NCBI GenBank assembly: GCA_020073665.1
Contig: JAIQEU010000001.1
Span: 1 to 64,000 of the forward strand
From: Terriglobia bacterium
GTDB taxonomy: Bacteria > Acidobacteriota > Terriglobia > Terriglobales > Acidobacteriaceae
Direction of reading: 5' to 3'
Length of the DNA stretch: 64,000 nt
Shown here: piece after piece, positions 26,629-35,187 of the stretch
Position numbering within the stretch: the first letter of the stretch is position 1
Layout of the letters: each line of letters opens with the position of its first letter
The notes under the pieces: model-generated
The model's input: only the letters and a program-made list of their open reading frames with translations
Databases searched by the model: none
Told to the model about the DNA's origin: nothing
Program-made: the position numbers and the translations under genes

Positions 26629-28380
26629 ATGGTCTCTTACTTCCGTTTTTCCCCGGCGGCCCGGCCCCAACTGCGTATCGGACTCCTGCTGGATGGCCCG
26701 GAACTTTCCGCATTCTTTGCCCGGATTGTGGAAGACATCCAGGCCAGCAATTTCGCCAAAATCGAGTTGCTGGTGTACCGAAAGTTCCCTCCAGATCCCA
26801 GGCCCAACAAGACTCCCAAAACCGCGCTCGGCAAGCTCGCCAACCGGTTCCTCGATCCCAAGCTGCGGAAGCATGCGTTGTATGACATGTATATGCGGCT
26901 GGATAAGCGCCGCCGCCCCCCGCACCATCCGCTCGACATAGTTGATTGCTCGGCGAAATTTGCCGGCATCGACAGCATCGAGGTAGAGCCAATCGGCAAG
27001 AAGTTTATTCATCGCTTTCCGCTCGAAGCTTTGGAAATAATCCGCGCCAAGGATCTGGACGTCCTTATCCGCTTCGGCTTCAACATCCTTCATGGCGAGA
27101 TTCTGAAAGCGGCGCGCTACGGTGTCTGGTCCTACCACCACGGCGACAACGATTACTATCGTGGCGGCCCGTCGCATTTTTGGGAGCTTCTGGAAGGTGC
27201 TCCCATGTCGGGTGTGATTCTTCAAGTGCTGACCGAAGAACTGGATGGCGGCGCTGTGTTGTGCAAGTCGCTGTTCACCACCGAAAAGACCATCAGCGTC
27301 TCACAGAACCGCTTTGCCCCGTACTGGGGATCAGCCGATATGGCCATTCGAAAGCTCAACGAACTTCACCGCTTCGGCTGGGACCACCTGCGCCAGCGCG
27401 CGGTACCGCATGCGCCCTACCAGGGCAAACGCAAGATATACCGCACGCCTGAAAATGCGGACCTGTTCCGCTGGCTGGCGCCAGTACTGCTGAAGAAAGC
27501 GATTCGCCGGCCGTTTCGGCAAAAGACGGTGCAGCACTGGCGGATCGCGATCCGCATGAATGCCAAGCCGCTGTTCGAATCCAGCGACGAGCTTGATGTG
27601 AGTGGCTTCCGCTGGATTGAGCCGCCTCGCGGCCACTTCTGGGCCGACCCGTTCGGCCTGGAACACACGAACAAGAACTGGATATTCTTCGAAGACTATT
27701 CTTACGAGAAGAAGCGGGCTTGGATTTCTTGCGCCGAGATCGCGGGTGACGGCACGTTGATCTCTCCTCAGCCTTGCCTGGAGAATCCCAATCATCACTA
27801 TTCGTATCCGCATGTCTTTTCGGCGGGTAACGATCTGTTCATGATTCCTGAGGCTTACGACTCCGCGCTGGTGGACCTCTACCGTTGCCACGAATTTCCT
27901 CACAAATGGAAGCGCGAGGCCACGCTGCTCGAGGGCAAGTACGTGGATACGACCGTCTGGCAGCACGACGGCCTGTGGTGGATGGCCACGACCAGCGCGG
28001 AGCCGGATGCGCGCGCCGGTACACTCCTGCTGTTCTATTCCGCCACTCTAACCGGCGAATGGCACTTCCATCCCGCTAACCCGATCTGCACTGACATTCG
28101 CTACAACCGTGGCGCCGGACGCGTATTTCCGTATGGCGCCGGCTTCATTCGGCCCAGCCAGAGTGGTTGCCCCATTTACGGCTACAGCTTCACGTTGAAT
28201 GAAATCACCGAATTGTCGAAAGACCGCTATGCTGAGCGCCCGCTGCAAACTGTTACATCAGATCTCTTCAAGGGTCTGCACGGAGTTCACACCTATAACT
28301 GGGTGCGCAACATCGAACTGATCGACGGGCAAATCAAGAAACGCCTCAATTCGGTTTCCAGCCCGCCGAAAGGGCTTTAA
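26629..28380 (+). CDS. Formyltransferase-like domain fused to a GH43-like beta-propeller domain
   Basis: A 583-aa two-domain protein. Residues about 15-260 resemble the N-terminal domain of methionyl-tRNA/sugar formyltransferases: SYHHGDNDYYRGGPSHFWE aligns with the NxHxSLLPxYRG region, and LTEELDGGAV with the catalytic-Asp LDxGD motif. The usual catalytic Asn is Ser here. Residues about 310-583 resemble a five-bladed propeller like that in GH43 and in glucosamine inositolphosphorylceramide transferase-type proteins: GHFWADPFG, SYPHVF and WWMATTSAEPD. Likely role: acyl or formyl modification of an amino sugar linked to recognition or processing of the glycan. No signal peptide is seen. Confidence 0.68.
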   Translation: MVSYFRFSPAARPQLRIGLLLDGPELSAFFARIVEDIQASNFAKIELLVYRKFPPDPRPNKTPKTALGKLANRFLDPKLRKHALYDMYMRLDKRRRPPHHPLDIVDCSAKFAGIDSIEVEPIGKKFIHRFPLEALEIIRAKDLDVLIRFGFNILHGEILKAARYGVWSYHHGDNDYYRGGPSHFWELLEGAPMSGVILQVLTEELDGGAVLCKSLFTTEKTISVSQNRFAPYWGSADMAIRKLNELHRFGWDHLRQRAVPHAPYQGKRKIYRTPENADLFRWLAPVLLKKAIRRPFRQKTVQHWRIAIRMNAKPLFESSDELDVSGFRWIEPPRGHFWADPFGLEHTNKNWIFFEDYSYEKKRAWISCAEIAGDGTLISPQPCLENPNHHYSYPHVFSAGNDLFMIPEAYDSALVDLYRCHEFPHKWKREATLLEGKYVDTTVWQHDGLWWMATTSAEPDARAGTLLLFYSATLTGEWHFHPANPICTDIRYNRGAGRVFPYGAGFIRPSQSGCPIYGYSFTLNEITELSKDRYAERPLQTVTSDLFKGLHGVHTYNWVRNIELIDGQIKKRLNSVSSPPKGL

Positions 28381-28455
28381 CCACAAAGGACACGAGGTAT
28401 CACCACGAAACGATTCATGGTTTTTCCTTCGTGAACCCTCGGGCTCTTTGTGGTT
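28379..28455. repeat. Imperfect palindromic repeat element
   Basis: Outer arms AACCACAAAG (28379-28388) and CTTTGTGGTT (28446-28455) enclose CGAGG/CCTCG (28393-28397, 28437-28441) and CACGAA/TTCGTG (28404-28409, 28428-28433). The element starts at the stop codon of the preceding gene. Sequences beginning ACCACAAAGGACACGA are frequent intergenic repeats in several bacterial groups, so this is probably a REP/MITE-like unit; it could also end transcription. Confidence 0.6.
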
Positions 28456-28613
28456 GATCCAGATCGCATTGGAACCCTTCTGCAAGTCGAAAATTACATC
28501 GCTTCACCGTGGTATCATCGGCTTATCCCAAATGACTCCCGTCGGTCAGAAAGTGCATCTCACTCGTCAGCGGATGGGGTAAGCGCTCAGCCAACGCGCC
28601 AGGAAGGAAACTC

Positions 28614-30425
28614 ATGCAGGTTCTGCGGTTTCGAGGATATCCATTTTTTCTTGTCATTCTCCTGACGCTGATTCCGTCATGCTCTTCCGGCGCAAGCCCG
28701 GCATCGTCGCCTGACGACGCTCCCGCCGCCGGCCGTTTTGATGGCCCTGCCGAACTCCCTCGTGTCTATGTGAAGAGTGCGATGGCTGATACGCCCGCTT
28801 CAGGCCGCGTCCGTACGGTACAGGCCAGCGACAACCTGCAGGATGCTATCGATAGTGCCAAGTGCGGCGACACCCTGAAGCTGCAGGCCGGCGCCACCTT
28901 CATCGGAACTTTCAGGTTACCCGGCAAGTCCTGCGACGATTCCCACTGGATTGTTTTGCGCACCAGCGCGCCGGACGAAAGCTTCCCTGCCGAAAGCACA
29001 CGCCTCACCCCGTGCTATGCCGGAGTTGCGGGGCTGCCCGGACGTCCCGACCTGCATTGCTCGGCCGTGAAGAACGTCATGGCAAAGATAGAATTCGACG
29101 GCAAGGGCGGATCGGGTCCATTGATATTTGTGGATGGAGCCAACCACTATCGCTTCATTGGGCTGGAAATCACGCGCAGCAATCCCGGCGCGAATATCTC
29201 GAATCTCGCCGCCCCACAACCGGGCGCAATCGTGCACCACCTTATTTTCGATCGGGTGTGGATGCACGGCACCGCGCAGGATGAGACCAAGGGCGGCCTG
29301 CATCTAAACGGCGCGACCTACGTGGCAGTAATCGATTCTTACTTCAGCGATTTCCACTGCATCGCTGCCGGCGGCGCCTGCACCGATGCGCAAACCATCA
29401 ACGGCGGCGGCGGTGACGCTCCTGGCGGTCCCTACAAGATAGTGAACAACTTCCTTGAGGCCTCCGGGGAATGCATTCTCTTCGGCGGCAGCGGCGGGAC
29501 GACCACCCCGACTGATATGGAAATCCGGCGCAATCATCTCTTCAAACCCATGATCTGGAAGCCAGACCAGCCGGGCTTTGTGGGGGCAGCTTCCGGCCGC
29601 CCGTTTATTGTGAAGAACCACTTCGAGCTCAAAAATGCACAGCGGGTGCTGTTCGAGGGCAATATCCTGGAAAACAACTGGGGTGGGTTCAGCCAGGCGG
29701 GTTTCTCGATTCTGCTCACCCCCAAAAACCAGTACGACAAGTGCCGGGATTGTAAGGTCACCGACGTCACCATTCGCTACAACAAGATCAGCCATGTCGC
29801 CGGCGCTCTCATGTTGGCGAACGCCCTGTCGGGCGCAAAAGTGCCGTCGGGCGGCGGCGGGCGTTATAGCATTCACGACCTGGTGGTGGACGACATCAGC
29901 GCTGAAGCCTACAAGGGCTTCGGATCATTCGCCATCATTGAATCAATCATGCCGCCGCTTAAGGACATCAAGATCGATCACGTCACCGCCTTCCCGCCGC
30001 GGGTGCTGATTTCTTTGTTAAGCGCTACCGATCGCCCGAAGATCGCCAACGTCACCATCACCAACAACATTCTTGGTGCCGGCAAGCGCCAGATCGCATC
30101 CGCCGGTGGCGGTCCGCAGAATTGCGCCTTCCATCAGGACCCCGAAGGCGTCATGAAGAACTGTTTCGAGAATGCCACCTTCAGCCACAACCTGATTGTG
30201 GGCGGGGGAGGAGGCTGGCCCGCAGGGAACATGGAGGCGAAGGACCCGGCCGCTTCCGGTATTCGCGACTTTCGCGAGAACGGCGGCAGTGATTTTCATT
30301 TGTGCAGGGAAAAGGACGAAGGGCGGTGCAGCAAGCCTTCGCCTGCGCTCCGCGCAGGAACTGACGGAAAAGACCTTGGCGCCGACATGGACGCTATCGA
30401 CAAAGCCACAGTGGGCGTGAACTAG
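28614..30425 (+). CDS. Right-handed beta-helix lipoprotein
   Basis: A 603-aa exported lipoprotein: a hydrophobic signal ends in the lipobox LIPSC near residue 23, then a Ser/Ala-rich linker leads to FDGPAELPRVYVKSAMADTP. The rest has the short beta-strand periodicity of a parallel beta-helix, with ANHYRFIGLEITRS, RVWMHGTAQDET and FELKNAQRVLFEGNILENNWGG-type rungs, ending GKDLGADMDAI. This fold is shared by pectate/alginate-type lyases and carbohydrate-binding surface proteins. AGGAAGGA at 28601-28608 supports the start. It is the intact counterpart of the broken gene at 22531-24854 but lacks the two Ig-like domains. It probably works at the outer membrane on the EPS. Confidence 0.82.
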   Translation: MQVLRFRGYPFFLVILLTLIPSCSSGASPASSPDDAPAAGRFDGPAELPRVYVKSAMADTPASGRVRTVQASDNLQDAIDSAKCGDTLKLQAGATFIGTFRLPGKSCDDSHWIVLRTSAPDESFPAESTRLTPCYAGVAGLPGRPDLHCSAVKNVMAKIEFDGKGGSGPLIFVDGANHYRFIGLEITRSNPGANISNLAAPQPGAIVHHLIFDRVWMHGTAQDETKGGLHLNGATYVAVIDSYFSDFHCIAAGGACTDAQTINGGGGDAPGGPYKIVNNFLEASGECILFGGSGGTTTPTDMEIRRNHLFKPMIWKPDQPGFVGAASGRPFIVKNHFELKNAQRVLFEGNILENNWGGFSQAGFSILLTPKNQYDKCRDCKVTDVTIRYNKISHVAGALMLANALSGAKVPSGGGGRYSIHDLVVDDISAEAYKGFGSFAIIESIMPPLKDIKIDHVTAFPPRVLISLLSATDRPKIANVTITNNILGAGKRQIASAGGGPQNCAFHQDPEGVMKNCFENATFSHNLIVGGGGGWPAGNMEAKDPAASGIRDFRENGGSDFHLCREKDEGRCSKPSPALRAGTDGKDLGADMDAIDKATVGVN

Positions 30426-30447
30426 AACTGCGGGCTGGATGGTTCAG

Positions 30448-31476
30448 CTACAGCCAGGACAGGTTCTTAGTAACGAAGTAGCGGCCCAGCGGAGTGTTGG
30501 CTTTTAGCCAAAGCCTCAGCGCGAAATAATTCAGTTGAGTCGCCCGCATTACTTTGAAGTGGGATGCTTGTCGCGCAGCATCTTCCCCGAAAGCCAGCGG
30601 GTACCCGAGGTCCTGCAAAGCGCCGCCAATCACACCTTCCAGCACTAATACATCCTGGCGAGGCAATTCGCGCCAGCGTCCTACAGGATTGAATACGCGT
30701 TCACCGCCGCCCGCCTGGAACGACGTGTTGGGCTCGGCCACCGAACCAATCGCCACCTCGCGGATGCGATCGTAGTCCAGATCCTGGTCGATGAACCGGC
30801 TTAGCTGCGCCAGCACGCGGCGGGGATCCTGGATGAGGTCCTCAAAGCGAACCTCGCAGTAGTCCGCGCCCAATCCACGGCCATCCTCCCGTCCCTTCCG
30901 CACCATCCACTCCCAATACAGCGCGCCCGCCAGGCGAGTGGAGCCGCGATACATGGGCAGCGGACGAATCCATTTTTGCTTTTCCAGTGACAGCGCTACG
31001 TCGCGCCCGTCGCGGATCACGTGAATGATGAGCGCGTCCGGAATCGTCTGCTTGATCCGGGGGAGGAAGAGCAGGTGCTCCGGAGTACATTCGGCCCAAC
31101 GTTCCACGCCCTGGTTGCGGGCAATCTCTTCCATGACGATGCGCAGGAAGTCGCCGCCATTGCGGCATTCGGCCAGCACTTTCTGCTCAATTTTCTCCGC
31201 GTCCAGACCGGAGATTTTGAACAGCTTGCTGTCGAGCCAGGCCGCCATTAACTTCTTCTTGTTGGTGAGGACGCTCAAGTCGCCGAAGCGTGGCTCCAGC
31301 AAGTTGATGGCGTGCGACTCGCTGCGATACACCGCAAACCCACCGGCGGACAGCAGCATGTGATACAGCAGAGTTGTCCCCGACCGCACGCAGCCCAGCA
31401 CGAACACCGGGGCTTTCGCTCTCGCCCTCGGCGTTTTCTCGGCCTCGGATTTGCCGGATGTGGTCGGCTGGCTCAT
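30448..31476 (-). CDS. Sulfotransferase C
   Basis: A 342-aa protein of the Sulfotransfer_3-like group. The 5'-phosphosulfate loop is VFVLGCVRSGTTLLYHML (residues about 25-42) and the 3'-phosphate motif is IIHVIRDGRDVALSLEKQKW. Its first base overlaps the FemAB-like gene by ATGA (31473-31476). It is the last gene of the algD-sulfotransferase-FemAB-sulfotransferase unit and is convergent with the beta-helix gene. It is clearly paralogous to the sulfotransferase at 32550 (shared LSAGGF, VLAEC, FLRIVMEE, DLDYDRI). A hydroxyl or amine of a glycan is the likely acceptor. Confidence 0.88.
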   Translation of the reverse strand: MSQPTTSGKSEAEKTPRARAKAPVFVLGCVRSGTTLLYHMLLSAGGFAVYRSESHAINLLEPRFGDLSVLTNKKKLMAAWLDSKLFKISGLDAEKIEQKVLAECRNGGDFLRIVMEEIARNQGVERWAECTPEHLLFLPRIKQTIPDALIIHVIRDGRDVALSLEKQKWIRPLPMYRGSTRLAGALYWEWMVRKGREDGRGLGADYCEVRFEDLIQDPRRVLAQLSRFIDQDLDYDRIREVAIGSVAEPNTSFQAGGGERVFNPVGRWRELPRQDVLVLEGVIGGALQDLGYPLAFGEDAARQASHFKVMRATQLNYFALRLWLKANTPLGRYFVTKNLSWL

Positions 31477-32516
31477 GGCTTCTTTTCGTCGAGCGGCGCC
31501 GCATCCTGCTTCGGCGCATGCTCCGCTTTCAACCAGCCGAGGAATTTTTGTTTGCGGACAAACATTTTTCGTGCTTCCTCACGCAGCCGGGAAACCACCT
31601 GATTACGCGACTTGATGAACCACGGGACCCGGTGCACCACGCAACCGTACTTTTCCTTGTAGGTGCCCTCGCCACCCCAGTCGTAGACCTCAACCCCGCG
31701 CTGCTTCCAGTAGCGCATCACATACCATTGAATCAATTCGTTGGGGCGCAGAATCTGGCTGGAGCGGAAGCTGGCGTTTCCCCAGAATTCGGTGATCTTG
31801 TTGAAGCCCGGGAAAATCCCGGTGGCAATGCACTTCCCTTCCGGATCACGCGCCCGCAAAAGCAGAACCCGCCCGGTAGGCTCCATGTGCTTGACCAGCG
31901 CCCGCACGCGCTCCACGGGATAAGTAGGCACCAGCCCCTGCTTGGCGAATACATCCTTCAGTTGCTCGTAGTACTCGTCGGCAAATGCGATGTCATGAGC
32001 CTCCTCCACGGTGACGCCGCTCTTCTCTGCCTTACGCACGCAACGGCGGCAGGCGCTGTCCATCTTGTTGAAGAGTTCCTCTTCTTGCAATCTCAAATCG
32101 GTGCGGTAGGAGGTATAGAAATCGCACTTGAAGCCCAGTGCCTTCCCGTCTTCGGGGACGAAATACGGGTCTGAGACTTCAATGTGCAGGCATTTCAATT
32201 CTTCCCAAGCCAACTCTTCCACTGCCTTCAGCGCGGCGGCACGCGAGGCATCGGGCACAAGATTGAAACCCATGTAAGGTGTCGTCCAGCCTGGGAAAGA
32301 GCTGCCCAGTACTTTCACACCAAACTTCGAGAAAGTCAGCCCAGTGAAATAGCCAGCCACGTTCTTGCCTTCACGCAACTCGACGACCAGCGGCGAGGCT
32401 TTCTGCGTCTCACTGACGAATCGCAGCCACTCGCGCGTCTGGAAGACGGTCCGGTCCGCAAACTTGTCCAGTAGCTCCCAGTCAACCGCGTCAAATTTTA
32501 TGATCTGGCACTTCAT
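31473..32516 (-). CDS. FemAB-like/GNAT-fold N-acyltransferase
   Basis: A 347-aa protein with the two-lobed GNAT pattern of FemAB-related enzymes: TVFQTREWLRFV near the N-terminus, then FNKMDSACRRCVRKAEKSGV (a lysine/arginine-rich segment typical of this group), FWGNASFRSSQILRPNELI and YDWGGEGTYKEKYGC. FemAB proteins transfer aminoacyl groups in peptidoglycan, and a related subgroup recurs in exosortase-A EPS loci. Here it lies between two sulfotransferases, 33 bases behind one and overlapping the other, so it probably acylates the same glycan, perhaps at an amine. The acyl donor is not identifiable. Confidence 0.8.
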   Translation of the reverse strand: MKCQIIKFDAVDWELLDKFADRTVFQTREWLRFVSETQKASPLVVELREGKNVAGYFTGLTFSKFGVKVLGSSFPGWTTPYMGFNLVPDASRAAALKAVEELAWEELKCLHIEVSDPYFVPEDGKALGFKCDFYTSYRTDLRLQEEELFNKMDSACRRCVRKAEKSGVTVEEAHDIAFADEYYEQLKDVFAKQGLVPTYPVERVRALVKHMEPTGRVLLLRARDPEGKCIATGIFPGFNKITEFWGNASFRSSQILRPNELIQWYVMRYWKQRGVEVYDWGGEGTYKEKYGCVVHRVPWFIKSRNQVVSRLREEARKMFVRKQKFLGWLKAEHAPKQDAAPLDEKKP

Positions 32517-32549
32517 TCGGCGTCCCAGGTTCCGATCTGCAATTGTCCG

Positions 32550-33536
32550 CTACTTGTCGATCAATATGTCGGAATAGCTCACCATCATGCGAGACAGCGG
32601 CGTATGCACCTTGGCCCACTGCTTGGCCTCGTAGAACAGGCTATAGATGAACCGCATCTTTCGCACTGCGAACCGGTTTTTCGTTTTGTCGCTCGTGCCG
32701 GAAGCAGCATAGCCCAAGTCCTGCAAGTAATCTCCGACCAGGCTCTCGAACCATACCAGTTGCTCCGGCGGAAACTTGTCTTTCCAGCGTCCGACCGGAG
32801 TAAAGCGCCCATCCTTCAAGTCTTCTTTGAACGAGGTAAGTGGACTCTTCAGCGACCCAATCCGGTCACGTTGAATGCGGTCGTAATCCAGATCGTGCTG
32901 CAGAAACTCACCGAGTCGCGGCAGAGTCTCGCGCGGCTGGTGCACCAGATCCTCGTAGCGTACCTCCATATAGCTCGGACCCAGCGCAGCGCCGTTCTTC
33001 CTGCCCATGCGGACAATCCACTCCCAGTAGATTCCGGCAGCCAGGAGGCTTTTGTCTTTGTCCCAGGGCAGTGGGCGGCTCCAGTGCCGCTTGTCGAGCG
33101 ACAGGGCCACATCGCGGCCGTCGCGGATGATGTGCACGAAGCGGGCGTCAGGAAAATCCTTCTTGATCCTCAACATGTGCGGAACATTGGTCGGAGTGGA
33201 GTCGATCCAGCGGTCCACACCTTGCTTGCGCGCCACCTCTTCCATCACGATGCGCAGAAAATCACTCGCGCCCGCGCACTCGGCCAGCACCTTGGCTTCG
33301 ATCTCACCAGCGTCCAAGCCGGACACCTTGAACGCCTTGCTCTGCAGCCACTCCTGCATCATCTTCTTCTTGTGGGCGGAGGAATTGAAGTTCCCGTAGA
33401 TCGGCTCCAGAACGTCGTACACGTTCATCTGGGTGTGGAACTCCACGAAGCCGCCCGCCGAGATAAGCAGGTGATACAGGAAGCTCGTGCCCGAGCGCGG
33501 ACAGCCCACGATGAACACCGGTGGCTTCATCAGCAT
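32550..33536 (-). CDS. Sulfotransferase D
   Basis: A 328-aa PAPS-dependent sulfotransferase. The N-terminal PVFIVGCPRSGTSFLYHLL is the 5'-phosphosulfate loop and FVHIIRDGRDVALSLDKRHW the 3'-phosphate motif. It shares long colinear stretches with sulfotransferase C, including FLRIVMEEVARKQGVDRW, so the two are duplicates flanking the FemAB-like gene. It starts two bases after the algD stop and is therefore translated with it. This contiguity links sulfation to a uronic-acid precursor more firmly than the other sulfotransferases do. Confidence 0.88.
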   Translation of the reverse strand: MLMKPPVFIVGCPRSGTSFLYHLLISAGGFVEFHTQMNVYDVLEPIYGNFNSSAHKKKMMQEWLQSKAFKVSGLDAGEIEAKVLAECAGASDFLRIVMEEVARKQGVDRWIDSTPTNVPHMLRIKKDFPDARFVHIIRDGRDVALSLDKRHWSRPLPWDKDKSLLAAGIYWEWIVRMGRKNGAALGPSYMEVRYEDLVHQPRETLPRLGEFLQHDLDYDRIQRDRIGSLKSPLTSFKEDLKDGRFTPVGRWKDKFPPEQLVWFESLVGDYLQDLGYAASGTSDKTKNRFAVRKMRFIYSLFYEAKQWAKVHTPLSRMMVSYSDILIDK

Positions 33537-33538
33537 GC

Positions 33539-34864
33539 CTACCAGCAGATTCCTTGATACTGAGCGGCGCCTTTAGGGCGGCGTGACGCATCCAGGTTGA
33601 CCAGGTCGAAGACGATTTGCCCCGGCGCCAGCAGGCCTTCGAGTTGGTCCTTCTGCACGCCCCGGGTGCCAATGATCACAACCTCGGCGCTCTTGACCAC
33701 CTGCTCCAGATCGGTGGAGAGCAGCGATCCGATGTGAGGTATGACTTCCTCAATGTACTGGCGGTTCGAGCCGGCCAGGTGTCCCAGCGACACGTCCTTA
33801 TCCCAGACGCGGAGCTGGCAGCCCTCACCCAGCAGCCGCTTGATGAGCTGGACCTGCGGGCTCTCGCGCAAGTCGTCGGTGCCCGCTTTAAAGCTTAAGC
33901 CCAGCACCGATACTCTCTTCTTCTTGGTGTGGAGTACCGCTTCCACCGCGCGATCCACGTGTTCCTGGTTACTCGGAAGGATGGATTCCAGCAGCGGCAG
34001 GCTCAGGTCGAGTTCCTTCGCCCGATAGCCCAGCGCGCGCAAATCCTTGGGCAGACATGATCCTCCAAAAGCGAAACCCGGCGAGAGGTAAGTGGGCGAG
34101 ATATTCAGCTTGGTGTCAGACGTGAAGATTGATGTCACCACTTGTGCATCCACGCCGAGGTGCTTGCACAGCGTGCCGATCTCGTTAGCGAAGCCCACCT
34201 TCAGCGCGTGGTAGGCATTCGACACGTATTTCACCATCTCAGCTGCGCCGATGGAGGTTTCGTAGATCGCCGCGGGCGTTCCCTGGTAAAGCTGGCGCAG
34301 CGCGGCTAGGTGCTCGCCATCCTGCGATCCGAGAATGGTGTAGGGGGGCTGCAGAAAGTCTCCCACGGCGCTGCCTTCGCGCATGAACTCGGGGTTGTAG
34401 CAAACCGTGAAGTCTTTGCCGGCCCGGCGGCCGCTGGCCTTCTCCAGAGTCGGAATCATCAGCGATTCGGTAGTTCCCGGAAGCACCGTGCTGCGCAGGA
34501 CCACCACATGGCGCGACTTCTTGTCTTTGAGGGCAGTGCCGATCTCTCCGGCAACGTGCTCAATGTGGCTCAAGTCGAGCTTGCCACTGCGCAGGCTGGG
34601 AGTGCCGACACAGACGAAGGTAATCTCGGAGTTGCGGACTGCCGCCACCGAATCCGTGGTGGCTTTCAGGCGACCGGCGCCGTGCGCCTCGGCTACCAGT
34701 TCGTTCATCCGGGCTTCGATAATCGGGCTGCGCCCCGAGCCCAGCATCTCCACCTTGGCCGGGCTGATGTCCACGCCAATGACACTGTGGCCCATGTGGG
34801 CAAAGCAAGCCGCGCTGACCGATCCCACGTAGCCCAAGCCAAACACACTGATCGAGAAACTCAC
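33539..34864 (-). CDS. algD: AlgD-like GDP-mannose 6-dehydrogenase (UDP-glucose/GDP-mannose dehydrogenase family)
   Basis: A 441-aa NAD-dependent sugar-nucleotide dehydrogenase that oxidises C6 to a carboxylate in two steps. The Rossmann motif SVFGLGYVGSVSAACF, the catalytic Cys in GFAFGGSCLPKDLRAL, and LGLSFKAGTDDLRESP are intact. As far as I can recall Pseudomonas AlgD, the resemblance extends along most of the chain and to the terminal GICW, favouring GDP-mannose over UDP-glucose; a profile search would settle this. GTG 34864 is chosen over the open frame beginning at 35041 because GGGGGAAGAG precedes it and the Rossmann strand follows at once. Its product, probably GDP-mannuronate, would make the EPS a uronate polymer. 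Confidence 0.85.
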   Translation of the reverse strand: MSFSISVFGLGYVGSVSAACFAHMGHSVIGVDISPAKVEMLGSGRSPIIEARMNELVAEAHGAGRLKATTDSVAAVRNSEITFVCVGTPSLRSGKLDLSHIEHVAGEIGTALKDKKSRHVVVLRSTVLPGTTESLMIPTLEKASGRRAGKDFTVCYNPEFMREGSAVGDFLQPPYTILGSQDGEHLAALRQLYQGTPAAIYETSIGAAEMVKYVSNAYHALKVGFANEIGTLCKHLGVDAQVVTSIFTSDTKLNISPTYLSPGFAFGGSCLPKDLRALGYRAKELDLSLPLLESILPSNQEHVDRAVEAVLHTKKKRVSVLGLSFKAGTDDLRESPQVQLIKRLLGEGCQLRVWDKDVSLGHLAGSNRQYIEEVIPHIGSLLSTDLEQVVKSAEVVIIGTRGVQKDQLEGLLAPGQIVFDLVNLDASRRPKGAAQYQGICW

Positions 34865-35187
34865 GCGCTCTTCCCCCAAATCATTGATAAGACGTCGAAA
34901 ACTCCCCAGCGGGCTGGCAGAGGCTGCCAGTTTCCAGTATGACAGCACTTGAGCCGGCGCGCTGGTTACCCAAGTTTTCCCGGATGCTTGACCAGAATAC
35001 CAAGCCATGAACCTGCCGCTGTTCACGAAAACGGTTCGCATTCGACCGTTTTTTGCACTTCAATGCGCCGGCGAGCCGCGTTTTCTATTGCCGGTAGCCA
35101 CTGTTGGTGCAATCGATTCGCTCCATGCCTGCGTCCTGCCGCGCTAATTTATAGTAAGAGGCAGATTCAGACCTCAGGCAGGATTCC
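34865..35187. other. Divergent intergenic region, algD/lyase
   Basis: 323 bases between divergent genes, so both promoters should be here; no convincing boxes were identified. A terminator-like hairpin at 35028-35054 lies in the leader of the heparinase-type gene. A purine tract GGCAGGA lies shortly before the TTG at 35188. Confidence 0.5.
35028..35054 (+). terminator. Terminator-like hairpin in the lyase leader
   Basis: AAAACGGT (35028-35035) and ACCGTTTT (35045-35052) form an 8-bp stem with a 9-base loop, running into six T residues (35049-35054). It lies about 135 bases upstream of the lyase gene and on its strand, where it could attenuate transcription or stop antisense reading from algD. 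Confidence 0.4.
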
